From Pagrus major (taxonomy: Eukaryota; Chordata; Actinopteri; Spariformes; Sparidae), in contig NC_133218.1 of the NCBI RefSeq assembly GCF_040436345.1, positions 22,113,570 to 22,177,569 of the forward strand: 64,000 bases of DNA, read 5' to 3'. The position numbers were made by a program, and so were the translations under genes. The notes beneath the pieces are model-generated. The model made no database searches. It was not told the origin of the DNA and worked only from the letters and a program-made list of their open reading frames with translations. Positions 33,939-46,849 of this stretch are shown in pieces (the stretch's first letter is position 1; the number at the start of each line of letters is the position of its first letter).

Positions 33939-36900
33939 ATGGCTGCTGCAGGACCTGCAGCTGGACCAAGCACCTCCAAGACGGATCTCATAGATCTTTA
34001 CGGTGATCTGAATCACACCGATGAAGTGAGTCTGAAGTTTACATAGTTTTTGCACCGCTGCAGATGCATCAATGAGAGCATTACAGTGGTGTATCCGAGA
34101 TGTAAAGTTGTCTGCACCTTTTGATGGAGTTTAAATGCACTTTTCTCATTTGTGAAGTGATCACTTATATTCAGAGTTTCAGTCTCTTTTTGAATGGGGA
34201 CCTATTGATGGGTTCGCACTCGTATTTGCAACCAAAATAAAACACGTTCACATAGTTCACGTTCTGTCATTCAGGCATCTATAGCGTCAGGTATCACTCA
34301 AATCTAGAAAAGTCTACATGCTCATGTGAAGTTGTGATGTCATACGTTCCCATGTTTGAGACTTATTTCAGCCTTTGAGTCAGTTGAGTCAAAGTGAATG
34401 TACTTTCATCCAGTTTTGTTGTTATAGTTTTTCTGACAATTTCAGGTATCCCCCCAATAGAAAATAAACTGAATCAAGCAGGAGTTCAATACTTACTTTT
34501 TTTGTTTTTGTGTTTGTGCTTACTTCAAGTTCTGTCAAAACTCCTGTAGTATTTGGGCATTTTCAGAAAATATGGGAACAATCCCCTGTCATTCCCCACT
34601 GCCTCCTGCTGCTGCATTTGCTTGTATTTACATTTCCCCTGGCAGTGTGTTTTGTTCATTGATGCTCTGCACACATCTGAGACTCACAGGGTGACAGTAT
34701 ATAATGCCTGTGTTGCTTTCTTTCTATCCCACACAGGATTTGGACAGAATTGCTGAAGCAAATGAACTTTATGATGCAGTTCTGACGGGGGCAGTCAATC
34801 AGGACAAGAAAGTTACTACAAATGCGGTGGCTCCAAAGGACACATCAGCTCAAGAGAAGGCTAAATCAACAACAGAGAATAGTAAAAAAGCAGGAAATTC
34901 ACTGAGGAGGCTGTCTTTATATATTGGAAATTTCCCCTGGGTGAGTACCACCTTCTTTGTGTTAATGTTGATTTCATGTTTACATGTCTACATGGGCATG
35001 CATAACACAGCTTAACATGAAACAACATACAAATAAGATTGCAACATGTGAAGGTAGACTTGACAAATTACACATTTAAAGAAATGTACATTTTCTGTCT
35101 TTGTTTTCAATAAACATGTTCAAATATCTTGGATGTGATTATGTACTACCTCACTCAGTCAAAACAGAGTCATCTGTAGAGTCATCTCATTTCAATAAAA
35201 GTCAAATCAAACAATCCACCAGACTTGCCATTTGTTTATACATTTGGCACTGTTGTAGTATGTTGTCTGTTTTCATGACGCAGCATAAATCCTTCAAACG
35301 CTTCTTAGAATGTCTTCAAATGTGGACCTCTTTTACACCACGATGGGATTTTCCTAAACTAATACAATGCAAGTTTTAGGGGGATTGTTAAACACTATTT
35401 AGTGGAATGGCAAGACATTCTCTATTTCACTAAAGATCCACAGTGGACTGCTTTGTACTGGCTTCTGTTAATGCAATAGATTATGCCTTGAGTTGCCTTA
35501 AAAAGAGCACCAATGAAAAGTAGAATTCAAGCTCATCCAGCGGCCTGTCCATAGCTAACTAAATACCTTGATAAACCTGGTTACATGTAATGAATTTCCT
35601 TTGTTCTCAAGAGTCTTTAGCAACACAACTTGTTTCAAAGGCCTTGTCACAAACTGACATTTGGCCCAAAGTTAAATTAGGTGTATCCTAATATTTTCTA
35701 TTTATTCTAAAATATATCCTCAACAATCTCTCCTTAACAAAGTAAAGTTTCACTCATTACTAGATACATTTCAAGCTCAATGTCTGTTTCTTCAGGTCCT
35801 ATTTACCAATATCACAAGTAACTATCTACCCTCCTCTCATATTTTCATCTCCTTTTCCAAAACCTGCTGCTACCTCCAGTGGACATCTGATAAGGACCTC
35901 ATTAGCATGGCTCAAACGTTGGGTGTAATGGACATGATAGACATCAAATTTGCTGAGAACAGAATTAATGGCCAGTCAAGAGGGTGAGTGGCTGCCAATC
36001 TAGAGAAATCTTTGAAGTTTGTGTTTGATTTATCCAAGCTTTGTATGACTTTGTGTTAGTAGTCACCTATTTTGTTTCTTCTACTCTATAATACAGATAT
36101 GCAGAAGTGGTAGTAACCTCAGAAGAGTCATTAAAAATATTGTTGGAAAAAGTACCCCACTGTGAACTCCATGGGGAAAGGATAGACTGCCGCTTTGCCA
36201 CTCGCCAGAACCTCACCATGTTTGAGGACACAGCTAATAAACGTGAGAGCATCACAATGTTGAGAAAATACTGTTGATTTTCCATTATACTGCAAATTAT
36301 CAATATGAATGTCATTTTCACAAAAACAATGTGTTCTCTGCAGGTATACCCATGCGTGCACAATCCAAAGACCCAAACGACCCGGAGCCTTTGGAAAAGA
36401 TTCCCTCATTATTATCGCAGGAGCCCAGCCCTCCCCCTATACCTCCACTTTTTCCATCAAACAGGTTTCCCTCATTACCCAGCCCTTTCCTTGGTCGGCC
36501 GCCTCCTCTCTTCCCACATATGCCGACCAATATCCCTCCACCACTGCCACCCCCTTTGTTCCCTCCTCCTCCAATTCATATTCCTGGCCCACCACCTCCC
36601 AGTCTGCATACAAATCCAGCATTGGTCAACCCTGCACAAGACGGTCACAGCAGCAAAGCTTACAGCCAACAAAAGTGAGACCCTTTTATATTTACAGCTT
36701 TTGCAAGCCATAAACAGTAGTATTTTTTTTTTCTTGTGAGATAAGATGAAACTCAAAATACCAAGGCACAGAGAGGAATAAAACAGAATAGACATACCCA
36801 AACAAATAAGCACATGGAACATATTATGGATAATATAACACGTTGTTATTCAGCATCTTTGCCATAGCAATTAACGGTCATTTTTAGTAATAACTTGTGA

Positions 36901-39007
36901 TGCTTATATAATTCTGTCCATGACAACTGTGTATTTTTCAGACACACACGTACAGATCCAGAATTTGAGGAGCTGATGAACAGAAACAGAGCTGTTGCCA
37001 GCACTGCTATCACCAAGGCTGTGTCTGGAGCAACAGCTGGTAAGTACACCCGATGATCAGATTCAGTGAAGTGGAAGAAACATCACAGAACTTAAAAAGC
37101 CATGTGGAGAAAGAACTGGTTCTTACCTATGACTGACAGGCATGTGGCAAAAATATCAACAAAAAGCTGTTCCTCACTTCTCTAACAATGGAACTGGAAA
37201 GTAAATAAATTTAGCCTCATTAACTGGTATTTTTTGTTGTTATGGGATATGAAATTGAAATCTTAAACAGTACTTACAATAGTAGAATACTTTTCCATTT
37301 ACATAAGTACACCGACCCTTTATTCAGTGAACTGTTACTTTAGTTACATAATGTCTTTGAAAACATGGCTAAATAAGCAAAAATCAAAACGTAACATTTG
37401 GAAATAATTATCTGTAGTTGTCATTTTTTGCGTAACACTCAACAACTCACTAAATCTGCTTCATCAGGACTATGTGGTTCTGGTTTGATCAGATTTGATA
37501 GACAGTGGCCTGGCAACACAAGCAGAAAACCCCACAGTTGTCATCATGTTTAATTCAAATGTTGCTAAATTCTGATTTGTCAAACCAGAGAGAAGCGCTC
37601 TGACAAAACAGGAAATACCTAAATTCTCTCTTGTAAACTTAAGTGGTCAAGAGTCCCACTCCAGTCCAGGTTTTGTGTGTTCAGGTGCAGCTTTCTTCAA
37701 CGGACTTATAGTAGTCAGTTGATGGGTAGTTGTGGTTTTCACCTGACATAGCGCATGGCATTAATGTACAAGAGTAGGCAGTCAGAGTCTGTTTATTACC
37801 TTCTTGGCAAACTCAAGGTACAGAGTGGCCTCAGTTGAGTTTTATACCATTAAGACTTGATTGATGGAGTGTTGCGTGTTGGTTTTACATGAGCCCAGTG
37901 TGCTACTGTCAACATTCATGCTTTTGCTTGATCCTGTGCTTTGGCACAGTTGTTATCTCAGAGGTCTACAGATGGTTCCTTAGACTTTATTTAGACAGGC
38001 ATGAAGCTTTCAAGATCCTAGAGTTCACAATAAAATGTGGCAAAGATGTTCAAATAGCGGATGAAACCATTATAGCATAGTCTTTTTTTCTGGATGTCTG
38101 TGTTGAGGCGAATGTAGATGTTTGAAAAGGGTTTTCACCTTATACCAGACTCTCATATTCCTCACTGCTGATTAAACAAACTAATGGCTAGCAACAATAA
38201 ATGTAAACAGAATACACCTGAATGCAAATGCAATGCTTGTGTTGTTATAAATAATACATGGTATGGTATGACAGTGTAAGGTGTATAATCTAATCAGGGT
38301 GAAACAAATTGTAATTGGCTGTCAAAGGTTTGTGATGGAATACGGTGAATCAGAACCAATTGCTGAGATTGATGTCCAGACTTTTTGTGGGGGTTAATGT
38401 GAGCTCTGGGGTGTTTAACTACATAAAGCAACATTCACTTATAACTGATTTGTGCAATTGCTAATGCAGGAGACCTGCGGGTGGCCATGGAGACTCTTTT
38501 AACTGCCATTGCCATCATAAAGCAGTCCAGAGTGTTTGGAGATGAACGCTGCCAAGCCCTGGTCACCTCACTCAAAGACTGTCTCGTCTCTATCCAGGGC
38601 AACTACGGCTACAGGTTAGTTAATGTAATTATGTGTCATGATGGATCTTGTTGTCTATGCAGAAACTGAAGCAAAGGATGGAAGTGGCATAAGCTGCTTC
38701 TTCTTATCAGTCTGTTTCACACAAATATCAAATATACACATTTTTCAGCAGGAGCAGCAGTCGTTCTGGGGATGAAGAAAGAGAAAGAGACCGGGACAGG
38801 GACAGGGATAGGGACCGGGGTCGTGACAGAGAGCGGGAGCGTGATAGAGAACGTGACAGAGAAGATTCCTCTGGTTGGGAAAGTCGAAGACGCAAAGAAA
38901 GCTCCTGGAGTGGGGAGAGGGACAAGGAACGCTCACGAGAACGGGAAAGGCACCGAGATTACAGAGAGCATAGAGACCACAGAGAGCACAGAGACCGATA
39001 TCGCTAA
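33939..39007 (+). CDS. cpsf7: Cleavage and polyadenylation specificity factor subunit 7 (CFIm59)
   Basis: Complete gene, 457 residues (human about 470). Coding exons: 33939-34025, 34737-34940, 35880-35983, 36097-36242, 36344-36674, 36942-37039, 38470-38614 and 38749-39007 (TAA 39005-39007). All phases agree. CPSF7 is the 59-kDa partner of NUDT21 in cleavage factor Im, which binds UGUA motifs and guides poly(A) site choice in the nucleus. An acidic N-terminus ([10 protein letters not shown]) is followed by an RRM at about residues 88-165, with RNP2 LYIGNF and RNP1 NGQSRGYAEVVV. A proline-rich segment spans about 181-285. A conserved segment containing [14 protein letters not shown] comes next, then an Arg/Asp/Glu/Ser-rich mixed-charge tail at about 372-457, the kind that contacts SR-protein machinery. 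The gene is convergent with polr2l. Confidence 0.97.
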
Positions 39008-40360
39008 CTTGGTAAGCTTACCTCTTATTTATAAACTTTTTCATCCACCAGACCATTTCATTTTTTGGCATGTGTTTTATCATCAGTTCTATTGTTGGGT
39101 TTCTTGTACATCATAAAATGTTTTAGTGTTTTGAAGTACATTAAGACCACAACAGAAGAGACTGCCCAAAGATTTGTTAATGTAATTTTAGGAATCTAGT
39201 ATCACAGAGCCATACTGGTGCTGGTTAGTGTCTCTCACACAACATCCTTTAGCTTGCTTGTTAAGTCACCCCAATAATGCAGAATTAAGTTACACTTATT
39301 GAATAACTTTACTACAGATGTTGGATCAAAGCAAAAGTCAAAACATTCATTAAATGCTTCAACAAACCTGATAGAAAGTGTTTCATCTTGTATTTCACAA
39401 AGTCACTGTGATGAAGTCTTAGTTAAAATAATCTTGTCATTGTGACTGAATAAATAAGTTTTGTAAACATATATATTAAATCACCTAATGATCATCATTT
39501 TTTTTAGCATTTGATTAATTTCAATAATGCATCTTATATTCCTCCATATATTTATTTATATGGCTCAAAAGTGCAGATTGCTGGGAATTAGAGGTTTTAA
39601 GCTCTATTGGATAAACCGTTAAAAGAACATGCCATTTCATCACATCCCAAACCTTTTTGACAGATTATGATTTATGAACTGAAGGTCGGTGAAGTAGTTA
39701 TTTTTAGTACAAAGTTTGTACTGTGCAATGAACTGTTAAAAGTCAGCAACCCGTTCATCATCATCATCACATTTTGTCTCCTGGTTTGTGTGTATGAACA
39801 GACCTGGCAAGGGTATAACTTGATAATATACATAATGAGATGGAGCATATGCAGAACTTTAGAGTGATACATTTAAGAAAGCTTTTCAGTCAATACAAAG
39901 GTTTATAGTGTTTTCTAGTTTTTTAAATCACAGTAACTGCACAAAATGTCACAACAAACTGTTATGAGGATAATTTAGACGCATCCTCTCAGCTGCTGGC
40001 CAGTACAATCCACACAGTTGTGTAAATGCTGCTCTGAAAGTATGCTTCTTTTCTCCCCAGGCTGATCGATTTGTGAAGCAGACTGAAGACAGGACTTTTT
40101 GTTTCAGCATCAAACTGTATAAATTCTGGAGGAATCAAATGTGAGATGTATCTCCAAAAGCCTAAAGTGTACTGTTATTTGTTCCCCGTTCATCTGTACA
40201 TACTGGGACTTTTAAGGAAAACATGTGGTTGTAGACTTGTTGCTGGGACATGCGATCCAATGCTTGCATGCACGGGAACACTTCTGATTAACTTATGTAA
40301 TGTAGTGTAACGTTTTCATCACTTTCTTTTGTATTAAATTACAAATTAAAAAAACATTCC
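39008..40360 (+). other. cpsf7: Spliced 3' UTR of cpsf7
   Basis: Four bases after the TAA stop there is a GTAAGC donor (exon end 39011). A matching acceptor (TTTTCTCCCCAG) ends at 40060, so a 3' UTR exon starts at 40061. ATTAAA at 40333-40338 is a good poly(A) signal, and cleavage probably falls near 40350-40365. The intron 39012-40060 has no coding signal. Confidence 0.7.
40333..40338 (+). terminator. cpsf7: Poly(A) signal of cpsf7 (ATTAAA)
   Basis: ATTAAA, the commonest variant of the eukaryotic poly(A) signal, lies 270 bases into the last exon and is followed by an A-rich stretch and a T/G-rich stretch. Confidence 0.6.
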
Positions 40361-41061
40361 CTGAGAATATAATTCTTGTGTTTCATTTCCTCAGACTTTT
40401 GGGTAATTTTTAGGTCGCAGGTACCCTCGTAGTTTCTGAGAAGAAATTTTAAGAAAGGAGAAAAATCGTCACTGCTTGATTTTCACGACTGGAAAAAAAC
40501 TGAACAATTTTATACTGTTTTACTTTGTTTATATTTTCAGAGCCCTTCTAAAGCTACCTTTCTTGCTTCAGTTGTCTGGCAACCTTATTCCCCTCAAGGA
40601 TGGCTTGTTTGTATAGAAAAATATATCAAAACTATTTCGGAGTTTGTAGTATCACCTTATTTAGTAACTATTGAGTTTGACCTTCATGGATGATCTAATA
40701 ATTATCTAAATTTCGATTTTTATACATCACTAAAATGGTATTGTCAGTGCAGTAAAAAATACCCCAGTGACTGAATACTTGATCATTCTTACACTTGTAT
40801 CATTGTATCTGGGACAGTAATAGACAGACACTATAAACTCGTCTTTGGTTAACTCAGTTTTCAGTGTGTCTGATCTTGGTGCAAAGATTAAGTAAAATTA
40901 CTTGCGGTAATTTTCTCCATGACTTGAGGTGCTGCTTTGCTTTAATGCAGAGCACACTGACCCAACACACAAGAGAGAGCTCATTTTCACCTCATAGTTC
41001 TGGAGAAAAGTTTGTGATAAATAGATAAACCAGTAACAAAGTAAGAATGTCATTTTATAGA

Positions 41062-41067
41062 TTTATT
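41062..41067 (-). terminator. polr2l: Poly(A) signal of polr2l (AATAAA on the minus strand)
   Basis: TTTATT on the plus strand reads AATAAA on the transcribed strand, 156 bases beyond the polr2l stop. This places the 3' end near 41045 and leaves roughly 700 bp between the ends of the two convergent genes. Confidence 0.6.
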
Positions 41068-41222
41068 TAGAAAAAAAAACATGACATTTGTGCACAAATA
41101 ACTGTTCAAAAAGTCTTCACTGTAGTCAGCGTTTGTTGTCACACATCAATAATATAACATGAATCTGTCCATGCCACAGCCCCACAAAGTCCTTGCAGAA
41201 GTTGAAGGTGGCCAGTTACAAA

Positions 41223-41833
<611 letters not shown>

Positions 41834-42364
41834 TCACATTCACACTTAAGTGTATAATGTAATGCTGGCTAATTCAGCTGGTTAGCATCATTTGGTTGAT
41901 TCATGTTAGCAAAACAATTCGTTTTCATACCAAAGTACCAATGCGGTTATCATATAAACCTGTTTAAACGATGTATGTACACGTTTAGAAGTAAAACGAA
42001 CGGAAATAACTAGAGCTGTGGTAACGTCTGTCGGTTAGCTAGCAATGCTAGCTAGCTAAATGTTTTCTACGTAGTAGCTACAAAACTTCAATGGGTGTGT
42101 TTTCGTTGAAAAGATTAACCCAACGTAAGTCTTTACTCACAGTATTTTCTATACCAGGAAGGGTTTTAAAGCTGTTTTTCCCAGCGGATTAATATGTAAC
42201 GTTAGCTAAATCCCATAGTGGAATTTCAAGCTAGCACTAAGATCTGTTGCCACGCGATTAGCACAACAGCCGCTAGTTACATGTTGCCACGAGTTTACGT
42301 AATGTTGTGTTATTCGCCGTTCAAAACACAAAGTCTACAATAATGACAACTTGTATTTACTCAC

Positions 42365-42484
42365 CGTCGCCAATCTAGTATACCCAAAGCTTTAATGTTA
42401 TGTTATTCCCAATGAAATTAGCTGCGGGAGAGTTCTGACAGCTTCCCTCGTTTTCTCCAGGTTCAACAACAGAAAGACTTCCGG
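42365..42484 (-). promoter_or_regulatory. polr2l: 5' UTR exon and promoter of polr2l
   Basis: On the minus strand a non-coding exon ends at 42365 with donor GTGAGT (plus-strand 42359-42364). It joins the acceptor at 41808-41810, so the coding exon starts at 41807. Upstream, CCGGAAG (plus-strand 42478-42484) is a consensus ETS site, common at TATA-less housekeeping promoters. The exact transcription start is not visible. Confidence 0.55.
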
Positions 42485-42591
42485 TCTAAATCTTTCAGAA
42501 TAAAAGCGTTATTTCCACAAAGGTGAACTGGTAATAAATTTGAAGTGTTTACCAAATACGCACTCATTGTTTTGGATAGGATGGATCTAAA

Positions 42592-43810
42592 GTACGGAAG
42601 GCCTAAAGGGCCATGCATTCATACATTTTATTTCCTCCGTTTTCCCGTGATAACGAGTTAATTTCATTTGTTTTCTCGAGATCTCGAGTTATTATCTCGA
42701 AATAACAACTGCCGTTTTCCGAGATAACGGGATAATTTTCTCGAGATCTCGAGATAACGAAACTTTGTTTTCCCGAGATAACGACATAATTAATTCGATC
42801 TTGAGAAAACAAAAGGATAGTGTAGTATATTAAATCATTGCAGGAAACATCATTCAGTGTAGCAATGTCAGGGGAGCAGGAGCATATCGATCACCGCGTC
42901 ACATATCTTTTCAATCAAGGCCTGACACAGGCTGAAATAGCATTATGCCTTGCTATTACAGATCATATACACATTAGTGTGCATAATCTAAAAAGGACAG
43001 TTAGCAAGGCTTCAGCTATATCGGCGGCGCAATCTAAGTGAGCCTGATGTCGAATCATCTCGAATTAAATATATCGTTATCTCAGGAAAACAAAGTTTCG
43101 TTATCTCAAGATCTCGAGAAAATTATCCATTATCTCGGGAAAACGGCAGTTGTTATTTCGAGATAATAACTCGAGATCTCGAAACACATATGAAATTAAC
43201 TCGTTATCACAGGGAAAACGGGGAAATAAAATGTATGAATGCATGGCCCTTTAAGGCTTCCGTACTAAAGGGCCATGCATTCATACATTGTATTTCCTCC
43301 GTTTTCCTGTGATAACGAGTTAATTTCATTTGTTTTCTCGAGATCTCGAGTTATTATCTCGAAATAACAACTGCCGTTTTCCCGAGATAACGATATAATT
43401 AATTTGAGATCTTGAGCTGTTGTAACATTCATTCATCCCTTCATCAAAAACTAATTTAGTATAGAAAGCATAAATGCACAAAACAAACGGAGGAATAGAC
43501 TTACCTACAGTAGTGTTCAAGAAACCCATTGGTCAGCATGCCATGCCACTTGTGTGTGATGGAAATCTCAGGCCTATCATATCACAGTCATTATCTCGAG
43601 ATCTTGAATTAATTATATCATTATCTCGGAAAACAAAGTTTCATTATCTCGAGATCTCGAGAAAATTATCCCATTATCTCGGGAAACCGGCAGTTGTTAT
43701 TTCGAGATAATAACTTGAAATCTCGAGAAAACAAATGAAATTAACTCATTATCACAGGAAAACGGAGGAAATAAAATGTATGAATGCATGGCCCTTTAGG
43801 GCTTCCGTAC
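42592..43810. mobile_element. Tandem fold-back element with long inverted repeats
   Basis: The outer ends are near-perfect inverted copies over more than 50 bp, beginning GTACGGAAG at 42592 and ending CTTCCGTAC at 43810. The arms continue inward for about 200 bp and are built of repeated GAGATAACGA and CTCGAGATCTCGAG words, so they are also internally palindromic. There are two units: 42592-43265 (spacer about 42800-43060) and 43266-43810 (spacer about 43430-43600). The second lacks the outermost 12 bases on its left. The spacers differ: the first holds a 67-codon ORF and the second has none that I recognise. The structure fits non-autonomous DNA transposons with long inverted repeats. Confidence 0.8.
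42838..43041 (+). pseudogene. Small helix-turn-helix-like ORF inside the fold-back element, possible transposase fragment
   Basis: A 67-codon frame sits in the spacer of the first fold-back unit. Its middle (YLFNQGLTQAEIALCLA, then HISVHNLKR) has the look of a helix-turn-helix: a helix, a 'G-T-xx-E-I' turn, a second helix, and an 'IS-x-x-x-LKR' recognition segment. Similar N-terminal segments precede integrase-type catalytic domains in some repetitive fish proteins, as far as I recall; no search was run. There is no catalytic domain, and the frame stops before the right arm. It is most likely a captured or decayed transposase N-terminus rather than a host gene. Confidence 0.4.
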
Positions 43811-46800
43811 ATTTCAACTACAGCCTTAACACCTTCTTTAAAACAGTTAGGATGTGGTATTGGACTGCATTAGGTTTAACAAGCTATAACTAATGAAAAG
43901 ACAATTGAGTGTAAAGCTAGCACACAAGTTATTTACCCAAAGCTGTCACATTGTAACTATGCTAAGTAGAATGACAGTTGGCAGATGCCACCAAACAAAT
44001 CATCCTGCCATGAGTGCAATCGTTACTTATGTTGGCTATGTAGACCTCAGAAGTGTGACAGTATACATTACAGACCATGCATGCTTTATTAAAAACTGTT
44101 GTTACACCTGTCATGGCAAGTCTAGGCCAGTATCTTTATGATTTTTTTGTGTATTCATTTGAGAATACACAAAAAATCATAAAGACATCGGCTGGGAGGT
44201 TAAAAGTTTAGCAAAGTTCACACAGCTTCTTCCTGAGTAGAAGTCTTATCAACAAGACTAAAGAAACTTTGTGGGTCTTCAGGTAGAGCACAGTAGAGCA
44301 GATCGATAATGGCTTTGTAGGTCACTATACATATTGATTATTGAGGGCAGAAATACCCACATAACATCAGACACTGACCAAACGTAAATATTTTAGCAAG
44401 TATCTCTCACATGTGGTTATTAAAGAGTGATTCAAGTTAAATCACAAACTGTTGTGAAAAATAACTAAATACAGTTCACCCCTAAATATAATTTAATATG
44501 AGTTTTCAGCTGAGTTTTGAGGTTTGTACTTTTTAAAAAATCTTGTTGAAGCTTAGAAAAAGCTTATAAGGGCCATTCAGTCACATTTTAAACATAAAAA
44601 TAACCAAATCTAAAAGTTTTAAAGATTGTCAGCATGGCAGTATGAGTTGTGCTCTGTATTTCAAAATTGGAGATGTAGATATAGGAACAAAAAGCACTGA
44701 ACATTAATCACAGAGTACAGAGAATAAAATTTAGATTTAGTCCAAAATTCCTAAAGGGTTAACTGAAGAGGGTGTTTCAGCATGCTAACATGCAATTATT
44801 GCATGCAATTATAATTATTAAATGTAACTAATTATTACATTGTCTGTGCAAACTCAAATGGCTGATGAGTTTAACTGAAAAACATTTTCACCTCCAATTG
44901 ATTAATAGATCTGATGCTCTGTCTTCAACTATATGATGCCAAATTATAATTCATTTTAAATAAGAGTGCAGTTATTAAAAAATAAGTACTCACTGGTTCA
45001 CTGGTTCACTGACTTTAATAAAGGTAAGATTACAACCTCTTTCTTTTTTACATTTTACATTTCGGCGTTTGGGGGCAGAGGGGAGTGTGCAGAAGGAAAA
45101 TATGTTAGAAATATATCAAAAATATATCATAACCCATCATTATCATCATTACAGTCATCATGAAAAAACATAACCATTTCCATCATCATCATCTTACATC
45201 GCCGTCATTGCCATCAATAACATCATACATCATCTTCTACAGTTTTATTACATTTTTAATGTAATTTAACTTGCTACAGCACATGTGCTAAATGAGGAGT
45301 CCTATCTGAATTATTGCATTTATACGCTGTTGAAATTATGAAAATAGGATTTTTCTTTTTTTTTATTTGGTAAACTGTATCGTACAATGTGAGGTGAAGT
45401 TTGTTTGGTGTTGGCATACTATCTTTTGGATGTGTTTGGGGTGTTGAATATGGTGAATGTGCTATGTTTGTACAATATATTTGGCCAGTAATGTGTGGTA
45501 AAATTCATACTCACCCTTACAACTAAAAATCAAGTAATGGTGTGTGTCAGCTGTCTTTCCGCTATCTACTTATGCAAAGTCTCCATGAGCTTTACATATG
45601 AGTGGACAATATTGTGTACAGCTGTACAGTTGAGTGTGTGCAGCATCAACATCGTGACTAGTCAACATTTTTTACCTTTGAGTAAACTACACAACAGTAG
45701 TTCATCTACAACCTACTTTCATTGCATTAGCAGCCTAGGGTGCTGTCATTACATTATAGTTGTACTGAGTTATTAATGAGGTTTTAAAAATGAGGATTTT
45801 TCCTAAAACCACATAAGGGGAACACAGTGAAGACAGAAACAACTCTAATGTTTTGGCAGCAGGCTTTAAACCCGATACTGCAACACTAATGGCTGTTCAG
45901 CCTGCTACAGCTACATCGACTGTAGGATGTAAACAGATTAAACCAGCACAACTGTGGCTGTTGTTGTACGACATGAAAGGTTATTGATTTGTGACATCAT
46001 TTGACAGTAAAATAAAACTCTCTTATTCTAAAGCAATAGCTAACTTTACTATTATTCTTTTCAACATACTTGCATCTTCAACAATCCTCTACATCTCATT
46101 CCTAAACCACTGCATGCTTATATTTTCTTTCTCAGAAAAAGTTGATATTTTTAAATTGCACTTTGCTGTTCATCATCAGATTTTTGTTTTTAGATATGCA
46201 GGGATTCAGTGTCTCCCCTCTGGTACTTGGATAAAAGAGAAAGCAAATCCCTTCACTTTGGCAATGATTTAGCCAAAATATGTGCAATACATCACAATGC
46301 ATATTCCCACCTGTTTTTCAGGCATACTCTTTCAATCGTCATATTTGAAAATAAAATAAAACCTAGAACTCTGATAGCCAGTGTTAATATTGATAAGTTT
46401 CAGCATTATGAAGTTTATACAGTTTTTCATGATCTTTAAGCAAAGTGAACCAAGCTCATTTTCAGTGTGAGACTGCACAAATATTGCAAACTCGTGATAA
46501 TACTTGTGCAAACTGGATTAAACAAGATAAAGCAGTTGGAAAAGTTATTGTTAGAGAGTTTAGGCTTTTAAGCCCAGTACTACAGTGTGAGTTTTTTTAA
46601 AGATTATTACAATTCAGATGCGATTCTGAAGCAATTTCATGCATATACTATGTATAATTACGCTCCATATACAGCCTTGATCAAAACTTGAATGGTTTCA
46701 ATTCACTACAAGTGAAAGCAGGTCAAAAATAAAAGTTGCACAGTGGCTCCCCATCCCCCATGTGTACCATCATAGTCTGTGAACCACTCAGCAATGATGC

Positions 46801-46849
46801 TGTAACTAATCAACCAATAAATACTTTAATTTGAGATAATGGTTTGGTT
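43811..46849. other. Intergenic DNA between the fold-back element and cend1
   Basis: AT-rich with no credible exon. It contains a short perfect-arm hairpin at 44133-44185 and an ATC-rich simple stretch at about 45125-45235. The 3' UTR of cend1 must extend into the right part, but no clear AATAAA on the minus strand was found near the stop. Confidence 0.5.

Noticed and set aside
36318-36822. Minus-strand and alternative-frame ORFs over the cpsf7 proline-rich exon
   Set aside because: Shadows of the Pro-rich coding sequence; the plus-strand frame 36344-36674 joins its neighbours in phase.
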